From Cryomorphaceae bacterium (GTDB taxonomy: Bacteria > Bacteroidota > Bacteroidia > Flavobacteriales_D > Crocinitomicaceae), in assembly GCA_027483605.1 (NCBI GenBank), contig JAIXUE010000022.1, forward strand, positions 106,136 to 170,135: a stretch of 64,000 bases of DNA. Reading direction: 5' to 3'. The notes under the pieces were generated by a model, which saw only the letters and a list, made by a program, of their open reading frames with translations, was not told where the DNA came from and ran no database searches. The stretch's first letter is position 1, and the number at the start of each line of letters is the position of its first letter. A program made the position numbers and the translations under genes. Below are positions 26,567 through 33,909 of this stretch, piece after piece.

Positions 26567-27370
26567 TTAGTTGTTGGCTGCAAAATCTTGAACGATCGTG
26601 AAGCTAGCTTCGTCGATACCATAGGTCATGGCGTCGATTTTTGTAGAGAAGAAGCTGTACGCGATGATCGCGATGGTTGAACCAGCAATACCGAATGCAG
26701 TATTGATAAGGGCCTCAGAGATACCGGTAGAGAGTTCTGCTGTATCTGGCGCACCTTGTGACATCGCGGCAAATGAGCGAATCATACCAAGTACCGTTCC
26801 AATCAGACCAATAAGCGTTGAAATCGATGCAGTAGTAGAAAGAATAGGTAGGTTTTTAGAAAGCATCGGCAATTCTAAAGACGTCGCTTCTTCTAATTCT
26901 TTCTTAAGTGCTTCTAACTTTTGTTCTTTATCCATGTTGGCATCTTTGACCATCATTTGGTACTTAACCAATCCGGCACGAACAACATTGGCCAATGAAC
27001 CGCGCTGAGCATCACAAGCTTCGATAGCACCATTGAAATCTTTGGCAGCCATTAATTCTTTGATTTTTTCGATGAATTGGTTGGCTTTACCTTTACCGTT
27101 TGCAAGCAATAAAGTTACCAAACGCTCAATCGTAAAAATTAAAACGATAAGGTTGATTGCAACCAAACCTGGTACGATGAAACCACCTTTATAGATCACC
27201 CCTAAAAGGTTTCCTTCTATTGGTTCAGCCTCTGGATTTCTGTCCACGAAGTTTCCTGGGTCACCAAAAATAAATTTGTAAATCAAGATACCTGCAATGA
27301 GTGCAAGTGCAATAGCCAAGAATGCAATGATTGCTGAAAATCCCCCGGCGGTTTTTTGTTTTTTGTCCAT
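26567..27370 (-). CDS. exbB: MotA/TolQ/ExbB proton channel protein
   Basis: 267 residues from the ATG at 27370 (MDKKQKTAGGFSAIIAFLA); the ORF-track start at 27412 would fall inside the promoter. Three to four helices are visible: about 12-33, the LGVIYKGGFIVPGLVAINLI segment, and the ExbB pore pair LPILSTTASISTLIGLIGTVLGMI and EALINTAFGIAGSTIAIIAYSFF. It forms the pentameric channel of the TonB system. First gene of exbB-exbD-exbD-tonB. Confidence 0.93.
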   Translation of the reverse strand: MDKKQKTAGGFSAIIAFLAIALALIAGILIYKFIFGDPGNFVDRNPEAEPIEGNLLGVIYKGGFIVPGLVAINLIVLIFTIERLVTLLLANGKGKANQFIEKIKELMAAKDFNGAIEACDAQRGSLANVVRAGLVKYQMMVKDANMDKEQKLEALKKELEEATSLELPMLSKNLPILSTTASISTLIGLIGTVLGMIRSFAAMSQGAPDTAELSTGISEALINTAFGIAGSTIAIIAYSFFSTKIDAMTYGIDEASFTIVQDFAANN

Positions 27371-27409
27371 AATGATCGTTTTTAATTTTTCATTTTTACA
27401 ATTGAACGC

Positions 27410-27440
27410 CAAATATAAAAAAACTTTAGCCCCTTTTCAA
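27410..27440 (-). promoter_or_regulatory. Promoter of the exbB-exbD-exbD-tonB operon
   Basis: Minus strand TTG (complement of 27438-27440), a 20-base spacer and TATATTTG (complement of 27410-27417). The leader to the ATG at 27370 would be about 35 bases. Confidence 0.6.
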
Positions 27441-27579
27441 AACGAAATTTCAATGTTTCCATTAGCCTAACGCATATTTATTGTATTTCTAACACAAAGT
27501 AGGACAATTTGAATGCTTTACGCCTGCTGTTTCAAGCAGGACCGGTGAAAAGTTAATATAGATTTAACATACTTTTTTG

Positions 27580-27606
27580 AGTGCTTGTGCTGCAAATGCA
27601 AGCACT
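27580..27606. repeat. Perfect 8-bp inverted repeat upstream of the biosynthetic cluster
   Basis: AGTGCTTG ... CAAGCACT with an 11-base centre (TGCTGCAAATG). No T-run follows on either strand, so a terminator is unlikely; an operator or RNA hairpin is possible. It lies about 120 bases before the cluster's -7-like element. Confidence 0.5.
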
Positions 27607-27701
27607 TGCGAAAAACAAAACTCCTTTAAATTGCAGTTGCGAATTTCAATAATGGATAATTGCACTCAAGCAATAGATTTGCCGTTCGTGCAATCATTAA
27701 A

Positions 27702-27733
27702 TTGTGTGTTTATCGAAAAAAGTGTATCTTTTG
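27702..27733 (+). promoter_or_regulatory. Candidate promoter of the biosynthetic cluster
   Basis: TTG at 27702-27704, a 20-base gap, then TATCTTTTG at 27725-27733, which is TAnnTTTG with one extra T. The ATG of the first gene is at 27741. The imperfect -7 and long spacer suggest a weak or regulated promoter. Confidence 0.4.
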
Positions 27734-27740
27734 CTTTGCT

Positions 27741-28226
27741 ATGAGATTTTATTTAGTTGACAGAATAGAAGAAATAATCCCTGGTCAAAAGGCATCAGGA
27801 ATCAAATGTTGGACTTTATCTGAAGATTACTTTGCCGAACATTTTCCAGGTTTTCCTATCGTACCAGGGGTATTGCAAATCGAAACAATGGCCCAACTCA
27901 TGGGTATACTCATCGAGCATTCACACGCGACGGCATTTCCAGGACAAGGACGCTGTTATCCGATCTTGAGCATTGTTCAAAAAGCCAAATTTCGAGACGT
28001 GATCATACCAGGGGACCAAAGTTTCATAGAAGTAACGCTAACATCGCTCGACACCATGCGCGCAACGGGCAGCGCCAAATTACTAGTGGACGGAAAGGTA
28101 AGAGCTGAAGCCGATTTGAGTTTTACTATTTTAGAGGCAAAGCAAGCGAGTAACAATCCGTTCATTGGTCAGCGAGACGAGTATTATTTAGCCTTAAATA
28201 TCAAAGAGACGCTTAAAAAACGCTAA
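27741..28226 (+). CDS. FabZ-like 3-hydroxyacyl-ACP dehydratase
   Basis: 161 residues from the ATG at 27741 (MRFYLVDRIEEIIPGQKASG). Hot-dog fold with the FabZ active-site block FAEHFPGFPIVPGVLQIETM: catalytic His at about 34 and Glu at about 48 are both present. It should dehydrate 3-hydroxyacyl chains on an acyl carrier protein. The tail after residue 130 is longer than in housekeeping FabZ. First gene of the 13-gene cluster; its TAA shares a base with the next ATG (TAATG). Confidence 0.88.
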   Translation: MRFYLVDRIEEIIPGQKASGIKCWTLSEDYFAEHFPGFPIVPGVLQIETMAQLMGILIEHSHATAFPGQGRCYPILSIVQKAKFRDVIIPGDQSFIEVTLTSLDTMRATGSAKLLVDGKVRAEADLSFTILEAKQASNNPFIGQRDEYYLALNIKETLKKR

Positions 28227-29254
28227 TGCTCGCTACTATTTCGGCTATTGGATTTTGGGAGAGCGATGTGTTTTCTGCCGACGGAGCCTTGGGGCCGCGC
28301 GCAGCATTATCGCTTAATCAGGCAACCACTCAGCGACAGCTTCCTGATTTAGATGCGGCTTTTCGGCAACTCGTCCTCGATGCTACGCATCCGAATTATC
28401 CAAAGCTCAGCGACCTCAAAATTTTGCGAAATGATACTATTGCGGCCCTTATTCTGACTCAGCAGATGCAGGTGTTGCATCAATGGGATCAATCTTTTAA
28501 AGAAAAGGGTGCTTTATTGGTGGCCAACAGCAATTTTATTGATGACGATGTACTCGATTTTGAGTCAATCGCGCAGGCCGTGAGTCAGCTTCAAAAAGCC
28601 CATGACCCATCCACTGAGAATAAATTATTTGGCACGGGTATTTCACCTTTGTTGCCGCTGAGAACACTCACCAACGGGGCGCAGAGTTTTATTGCGCAGT
28701 ATTTAGATTTTTACGGGAGCTCAACAACCTATGGCAGTACGGCCATTGCCAGTATGCAGGCGCTACGAGATGCATGCAACTTGTTGCAGATCAAAGTATG
28801 CCCTGTCGTTTTAGTAGGTGGTTGTCATTATGCTAATTTGTTTTCATTTCTCAATAATTGTTTGCTCTTAAAAGACACGGTTGGTTATGCTGAGGCAAGT
28901 GCAGCGAGTTTTTTTATGTTGACACCATTTGACGGACAGGCAGCTGGTAAAAATTGTTTACACATCTTACATTTCTATAAGCACCTCGACGAACTTCTTG
29001 ACGAAAGTGCCGATTGGTTATTCTATGGTGGTGCATTCACACCACTTCAAGACAAGGAATTGTTAAACAGTTGCCAACAATTACAATATACAGCAGCATT
29101 TAGCTGGTTTGCCCACACGGGCAACTTAGGTGCTGCCGAACTCGGAATGCTGCTCGCAGCAGCTGCCAATTGGCTGTTAAAAGACCAAACTGCAGTAGTG
29201 GTGCTTCAAGACGCGTATGGCGTTGTTGAACTTTTTAAAGTACAGAAGGCATGA
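28226..29254 (+). CDS. Degenerate ketosynthase, chain-length-factor-like
   Basis: 342 residues, shorter than a full ketosynthase (about 410). Thiolase-fold landmarks remain: ISPLLPLRTLTNGAQSFIA, GSTAIASMQALRDACNLL before PVVLVGGCHY, and a late FAHTGNLGAAELGMLLAA resembling the GHxxGAAG strand. No Cys occupies the nucleophile region (the paralogue next door has TACSSS there) and no NAHGT motif is visible. This is what is expected of a partner subunit such as a chain length factor that dimerises with the active ketosynthase. It overlaps that gene by 4 bases (ATGA). Confidence 0.7.
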   Translation: MLATISAIGFWESDVFSADGALGPRAALSLNQATTQRQLPDLDAAFRQLVLDATHPNYPKLSDLKILRNDTIAALILTQQMQVLHQWDQSFKEKGALLVANSNFIDDDVLDFESIAQAVSQLQKAHDPSTENKLFGTGISPLLPLRTLTNGAQSFIAQYLDFYGSSTTYGSTAIASMQALRDACNLLQIKVCPVVLVGGCHYANLFSFLNNCLLLKDTVGYAEASAASFFMLTPFDGQAAGKNCLHILHFYKHLDELLDESADWLFYGGAFTPLQDKELLNSCQQLQYTAAFSWFAHTGNLGAAELGMLLAAAANWLLKDQTAVVVLQDAYGVVELFKVQKA

Positions 29255-30519
29255 GCAGGTTAAGGGCATATGTATTAGATACCCATACACTGAGTCCGCT
29301 GGGTTTGGGTAGTTCAGCACTACTAGCGTCTTTAAAAGATCAAAAATGTGCTGCTGCGCCGATCACTCAATTTGACCCAGCTGGATTGCCGCAAACGAAT
29401 GCTTGTGAGGTGAATACTGCCGATATTCATTGTATTGAGCAACTAACCGAGGCCTGGCAAATAGTTGCCACCAATGACCGAAAGTTTGCACTTTGGGCAA
29501 GTGTGTTACAAAGTAAACGAGCTGAACTTCAAGCGCTCTTTGGTAGTTGTCCAAAAGAAAGAACGGCTCTTTTTTTGGGTTTGGGTGCCAATGCTTTTCC
29601 CGTTCAGCGCATTGCGATGTCGGTCGCTGACTACTCAGCTTTTGGACTGAATGAAGCTATTGCCGAACTCAATTTTTATAATGGTAAAAAAGCTAATTCA
29701 ATCTTTAATCATGCCGATTTATATGGGACTTACTTTCACCAAGAAATTGCACCATATGGATTTTGTCGCAATTTAATGACTGCGTGTTCAAGCAGTACCC
29801 AAGCACTTGCTTTTGGGGCAGCACAAGTTATGTCGGGTCAAGCGGATTTAGTTTTGGCAGGTGGAACCGATTCAATTATCAACCAATTTGCCTACATCTC
29901 TTTTGGTAAATTAGGTGTGCTGAGCCCCGACCGCTGCAAGCCTTTTGATACTGGCCGCAATGGCACCATAGCAGGTGAATGTGCAGGATATACGCTACTC
30001 GCTTCAGAAGATTTTGTGCGCAGGCACGGCTTGCAGCCCCAAACTGCACTAATTGGTTTTGGCAATAGCATGGATGCTTATAAAATTACGGCTCCCGATC
30101 CAAGTGGGGCAGGTGTGGAACGTGCGGTGCGCAGTGCGCTGCAAATGGCTCAGCTAGCTCCCGAGGCAATAGATTACATCAATGCACACGGCACAGGAAC
30201 GCGTTCCAACGACGAAGCTGAGCTGCGTGCCATTGAACGTGTAATGGGCTCTGCAGCCGCCCAAATTGCAGTGAGTTCAACCAAAGACCGTCATGGTCAT
30301 GCCATTGCAGCTGCCGGCATTCAAGAATTCCATGTGCTAACAACCTGTATGACCAACGACCTTATTGCGGCAAACCTCAGTTGCGTCAATCCTATACAAA
30401 CAACACTGGAGTTGCCATTTGAAACAAACCGGACTAAAAAAATCAAGTATGCTCTCACTAATAATTTTGCATTTGGCGGTGTCAATTGCAGTTTAGTCCT
30501 TGAAAACTTAAGTTTATGA
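29251..30519 (+). CDS. Beta-ketoacyl synthase (KAS I/II type)
   Basis: 422 residues with an intact Cys-His-His triad: Cys179 in NLMTACSSSTQAL, His313 in NAHGTGTRSNDE and His350 in KDRHGHAIAAAG. Other landmarks are VLAGGTDSIINQFAYISFG and the terminal NNFAFGGVNCSLVL. It would extend the chain by decarboxylative condensation. Clear relationship to ketosynthases of type II fatty-acid and aryl-polyene-like systems; the pairing with a Cys-less subunit immediately upstream suggests a heterodimer. ATGA overlaps join it to genes on both sides. Confidence 0.92.
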   Translation: MSRLRAYVLDTHTLSPLGLGSSALLASLKDQKCAAAPITQFDPAGLPQTNACEVNTADIHCIEQLTEAWQIVATNDRKFALWASVLQSKRAELQALFGSCPKERTALFLGLGANAFPVQRIAMSVADYSAFGLNEAIAELNFYNGKKANSIFNHADLYGTYFHQEIAPYGFCRNLMTACSSSTQALAFGAAQVMSGQADLVLAGGTDSIINQFAYISFGKLGVLSPDRCKPFDTGRNGTIAGECAGYTLLASEDFVRRHGLQPQTALIGFGNSMDAYKITAPDPSGAGVERAVRSALQMAQLAPEAIDYINAHGTGTRSNDEAELRAIERVMGSAAAQIAVSSTKDRHGHAIAAAGIQEFHVLTTCMTNDLIAANLSCVNPIQTTLELPFETNRTKKIKYALTNNFAFGGVNCSLVLENLSL

Positions 30520-31271
30520 ATCTAGATTTAAAAGATAAAGTAGTATGTGTTACAGGTGCGTCTGGTGGCATAGGTTTGGCTATTGTCCGTGCTTTTTTGC
30601 ATGAGGGCGCGCTAGTCTGTGCAACTTATCACCGCAATCCAGATAAGATTGAACAGCTTAAGATGCAGCTAGAACCTTCGCTGCGCACGCATTTGCATGC
30701 CTATCATTTGGATCTTCAAGACAACCACAGCCACAAGACTTGTATTTCCCATATTTGTGCTGAGCAGCAACGAATTGATGTTTTGGTCAATTGTGCGGGC
30801 GCCGCTTTAGAAAAACCTTTCTTACTTTTAACGCCGGAAGAAATCACTCAGCAGATGACCACGAATTTTAGCCAACAAGCACTTTTCACCCAACAAGTAG
30901 CCAAAGTGATGCTTGCACACCGAAAGGGGAGTATTGTCAATGTTTCGAGTTTACTTGCAAAACGCTTGGGTAGAGGAGTAGCAGTTTATGCTGCTGCGAA
31001 AGCAGCTATTGACCGTTTCACACAAACCCTGGCTTTAGAAGTTGGAAAGAAAGGCATCAGGGTAAACAGTATCAATCCTGGGCTAATTGCGACAAAAATG
31101 AGTAAAAATATTCAAGCAAATATGCCAGCTGATCTCATGAATATGAGCCCAATTTCAAGACCCGGCACACCTGAAGAAATTGCAAATGCCGTCCTGTTTT
31201 TAGCCTCAGATCGAGCAGCTAGTTACATCACTGGTGTTTGTCTGTCCGTAGACGGCGGACTCAGTATTTAA
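30516..31271 (+). CDS. FabG-like 3-oxoacyl-ACP reductase (SDR)
   Basis: 251 residues, classical SDR: VCVTGASGGIGLAIVRAF cofactor loop, VLVNCAGAALEKP, catalytic Ser in VNVSSLLAKRLG and YAAAKAAIDRFTQ for Tyr-x3-Lys, ending ASYITGVCLSVDGGLSI, the FabG-type C-terminus. It would reduce the 3-oxoacyl product of the ketosynthase. Genomic position between ketosynthase and carrier protein supports the ACP-dependent role over a general SDR. Confidence 0.92.
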   Translation: MNLDLKDKVVCVTGASGGIGLAIVRAFLHEGALVCATYHRNPDKIEQLKMQLEPSLRTHLHAYHLDLQDNHSHKTCISHICAEQQRIDVLVNCAGAALEKPFLLLTPEEITQQMTTNFSQQALFTQQVAKVMLAHRKGSIVNVSSLLAKRLGRGVAVYAAAKAAIDRFTQTLALEVGKKGIRVNSINPGLIATKMSKNIQANMPADLMNMSPISRPGTPEEIANAVLFLASDRAASYITGVCLSVDGGLSI

Positions 31272-31292
31272 ATCAAATTTCATAATCTAACC

Positions 31293-31688
31293 ATGACACA
31301 AAACGAAGAAATTATCGAACAAATCAAACGCATCATCCAGCAATCTTGTGGAATAGACCCTGAGGTAATGCATGCGCATTCAACGATATTTGATGAATTG
31401 AGTATAGATTCGATTGATATGGTCGACATCTTGTTTCAGCTTGAAAGACACTATGATATAGAGCTAAAAATTTCAGAAATAGAGCAGCAGTCAAAGGTAG
31501 AAATGGGGGATGAGCCATTTGAGATCAACCAAGTCATCACTGCCAAAGGTCTAGAGGTGTTGCGTCGCCGTATGCCAGAGATAGATCCCAACGCACTCAC
31601 GGAGGGCCTTACCATGTTTGAAGTCATTAAATTGATCAATATTCAGAGTTTGGCAAATATGGTGCTGCATCAACTCGCAAAGAAATAG
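31293..31688 (+). CDS. Acyl carrier protein, long form
   Basis: 131 residues. The first 60 match an ACP: IIEQIKRIIQQSCGID then the phosphopantetheine site ELSIDSIDMVDILFQLE, with Ser40 as attachment point. Ordinary ACPs are about 78 residues; here an acidic segment (about 60-95) is inserted and a fourth-helix-like end (LTMFEVIKLINIQSLANMVL) closes the domain. The insertion may tune recognition by the cluster's own ketosynthase pair. Twenty-one bases follow fabG and four precede the next gene. Confidence 0.85.
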   Translation: MTQNEEIIEQIKRIIQQSCGIDPEVMHAHSTIFDELSIDSIDMVDILFQLERHYDIELKISEIEQQSKVEMGDEPFEINQVITAKGLEVLRRRMPEIDPNALTEGLTMFEVIKLINIQSLANMVLHQLAKK

Positions 31689-31692
31689 TACC

Positions 31693-32829
31693 ATGCAAGG
31701 AGTCGTATACCGCGTCGCTGCACAAGAAAAGCTCTACGGCTTCGGTGATTCTATTTTGGATGTTCCAATTTTGAACGAAAGTTTAGGGAACTATCAAGCC
31801 CGCATTTGTGCGCAATGTGGCTTACAAATCATTGATGTAGCCACACGAGCAGAACTGCCTAGCACAGATTTTCCGCTTTGGTATTTTGACGCCAAGATGG
31901 TTTTTACCCTAGATTTTTTGAAGTTGGCCATTCAACGAGCCAAAGATGACCCAACGTCATTTTTGCAATTTGGTTTGAAAAAGCATCCGTCTATTCAGCA
32001 ACACTCTTTACCGCTCGCTCCAAACGATAAGGATCTATTGTTTCCTTTTTTTTTCAAAGGCAGTGAATCAAAGCAAGCCACAATAATTCAATTAGAAGGC
32101 AAAGAGTATGACTGGCAAATTCACATGCCAAGTCAGGTCATGCCTGGAGGTGTTTACAGTTTGAATCAAAATGCAGTTTTTGCTACCTTGCTCTTGTCCC
32201 CATTTCATTTGCATGGCGCAAATATGGCCCTGAATTTGAACAGAGGTTTAAAGCTTCAGGCACTGCTCCCGGATTGGCTGCGGAAACGTATTTCCAAACC
32301 ATTTACCAAACTGACCTCTATTGGTTTGAAATCCATGAACCAAAAAGGGAAGAATTGTCGGATCCATCCGACTGCAGTGGTAGAGGGTTGTGTGCTCGGA
32401 GATGACGTCACCATCGGAGCCAATGCGGTATTGCGCATGAGCATGATTGGCAGTGGAACTTTTGTCGGCGATACAGCCGTGGTGAGTTTCTCTGTAATTG
32501 GCGCCAACAATTTTGTCAGTACGGGTAACCACTTGGTCAATAGCATGACTTATCCTTCTGTTTTTACAATCCACGGACCTTATCAATACAGCATTTTTGG
32601 TCAACACTCAGCGGTCTTTGCTACTATCAATTCCGATATCAGACTCGACACAAAAACAATTAAAATTCCGACGGAAGTTGGTGTCTGCGATTCAGATCAA
32701 ATTTTGCTTGGCGTGGCTTACGGACACCGATCAAAAATAGGTGGTTCGAATATCATTGCAGCTGGCCGCTTGGTGCCAAATGATTACGTGCTGAATCCGC
32801 CAAATTTCATTACCTTGAACTTTGACTGA
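31693..32829 (+). CDS. Left-handed beta-helix protein, possible degenerate nucleotidyltransferase fusion
   Basis: 378 residues. A hexapeptide-repeat region lies at about 215-290 (CRIHPTAVVEGCVLGDDVTI; IGANAVLRMSMIGSGTFVG; VVSFSVIGANNFVSTGNHL). The first 200 residues faintly resemble a sugar-nucleotidyltransferase (ILDVPILNESLGNYQARICA) but lack the GxGTRL-type nucleotide loop. Hexapeptide proteins often transfer acyl groups from ACP or CoA, which would suit a position right after the ACP gene; this is inference. No specific family recognised. The stop shares a base with the next ATG (TGATGG). Confidence 0.6.
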   Translation: MQGVVYRVAAQEKLYGFGDSILDVPILNESLGNYQARICAQCGLQIIDVATRAELPSTDFPLWYFDAKMVFTLDFLKLAIQRAKDDPTSFLQFGLKKHPSIQQHSLPLAPNDKDLLFPFFFKGSESKQATIIQLEGKEYDWQIHMPSQVMPGGVYSLNQNAVFATLLLSPFHLHGANMALNLNRGLKLQALLPDWLRKRISKPFTKLTSIGLKSMNQKGKNCRIHPTAVVEGCVLGDDVTIGANAVLRMSMIGSGTFVGDTAVVSFSVIGANNFVSTGNHLVNSMTYPSVFTIHGPYQYSIFGQHSAVFATINSDIRLDTKTIKIPTEVGVCDSDQILLGVAYGHRSKIGGSNIIAAGRLVPNDYVLNPPNFITLNFD

Positions 32830-33908
32830 TGGCAAGCACTACCTTTTTAATCGGCGCATATGGTTACACGGCAAAGCTGATTGCCGCAAAAATGGCGGAG
32901 GCCAATTTGTCATTTATTGCTGTTGGTAGAGATCAGTCGAAACTCGAGCAAGTGCTGCAGGGCTTTGCTAATTGTGTTGGAATCATAGTTGCAGACTGTC
33001 AGGATGCTGCAGATTTGGGTTTTGTGGCAGAAGGAGCAATAGTTGTGAACTGTGCGGGACCTTTTAACCTATTTGCCCCACAACTCATCAGCAAATGTAT
33101 AGAGGTTGGCGCGCATTATCTCGATATCACCGGTGAACAAGAAATTGTGCGCCAAAGTTATGAGCACTATGCAGCACTTGCTATACAAAAGCAGGTTTGT
33201 ATTGTCCATTCAATGGCTTTTGAATCTGCTCTGTCTGATTTGCTTTTGAGTCGGGCTTTACAGCAAATCAATCCTTCAGAGATAGAAGAAGTACTGTCCT
33301 ATTATCAGTTAGGGAGCCAGCAAATGAGTCCTGGAACCAAACTGACCATGAAGTTAGCGAACTATGCTCCAAATTACATAGTGGAAGACCAGTGCTTGTC
33401 GCCATTCGTGCATCAAGCTGCGCACGTTCCAGCAGGGCTGCCCTTCGAGGCGGCCAGAATTGTACCTTATCCAGAAGTCATTTTTGCATATGAACGTCTG
33501 AAACCAAAGCGCGCGGCATCACATTTTGTTGTTGAACAAGGGAGTAATCTAGCTTTTACAGGTAACTTAGCGCAAGCAGCGCCTAAGCAAAAGACACCGA
33601 TCGATTCCATCATTGATCGCTTTAAAAAGGTTGTGCATGTTGGGCCTGATGCAAACGCACGAGCGGGGCAAACATTTGATCTCTATTTGTTGGTGCGCAC
33701 CACACACAAAGACCATATGGAGTCGATTGCCGGCTCTAATATGTATGAGCTAACAGCAGCCCTAGTGGTGCTGGCGCTTCAACGCTTCGGGCTGTCAACG
33801 CTTCATTTAGGCGTACAGAGTCCTGGGCAGTTTTTGGGGCAAAGTGGCTTGAGATGGCTCGCTAACAACCCCTATTTTCAATTCAAAAACCATCAACCAA
33901 TAAAATAA
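32829..33908 (+). CDS. Saccharopine-dehydrogenase-fold NAD(P) oxidoreductase (possible trans enoyl reductase)
   Basis: 359 residues. N-terminal Rossmann loop FLIGAYGYTAKLIAAKM, then VNCAGPFNLFAPQLISKCIE and AHYLDITGEQEI, the signature of saccharopine dehydrogenase NADP-binding proteins. Mycobacterial trans-acting enoyl reductases and some polyketide-associated proteins share this fold. In this cluster it could supply the enoyl reduction otherwise missing from the KS-KR-DH set. Lysine biosynthesis is unlikely given the context. One base separates it from the next gene. Confidence 0.72.
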   Translation: MASTTFLIGAYGYTAKLIAAKMAEANLSFIAVGRDQSKLEQVLQGFANCVGIIVADCQDAADLGFVAEGAIVVNCAGPFNLFAPQLISKCIEVGAHYLDITGEQEIVRQSYEHYAALAIQKQVCIVHSMAFESALSDLLLSRALQQINPSEIEEVLSYYQLGSQQMSPGTKLTMKLANYAPNYIVEDQCLSPFVHQAAHVPAGLPFEAARIVPYPEVIFAYERLKPKRAASHFVVEQGSNLAFTGNLAQAAPKQKTPIDSIIDRFKKVVHVGPDANARAGQTFDLYLLVRTTHKDHMESIAGSNMYELTAALVVLALQRFGLSTLHLGVQSPGQFLGQSGLRWLANNPYFQFKNHQPIK

Positions 33909-33909
33909 G

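Larger units (their letters stand above)
27371..27740. other. 370-base divergent intergenic region
   Basis: No gene is supportable here. It holds the exb promoter at its left end, a short hairpin CCTGCT/AGCAGG (27523-27540, loop GTTTCA, no T-run), a perfect 8-bp inverted repeat at 27580-27606 and a promoter-like site for the biosynthetic cluster at its right end. The ORF-track extension of the FabZ-like gene back to 27660 covers this promoter-like DNA and is rejected. Confidence 0.6.

Noticed and set aside
27523-27540. Hairpin CCTGCT/AGCAGG as a terminator for a lost gene
   Set aside because: No T-run on either strand and no gene ending nearby.
27660-27740. N-terminal extension of the FabZ-like protein
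   Set aside because: The added residues are AT-rich promoter-like DNA and resemble no dehydratase N-terminus.
32829-33908. Lysine-pathway saccharopine dehydrogenase
   Set aside because: Only the NADP-binding fold is shared, and the surrounding genes are acyl-chain enzymes.
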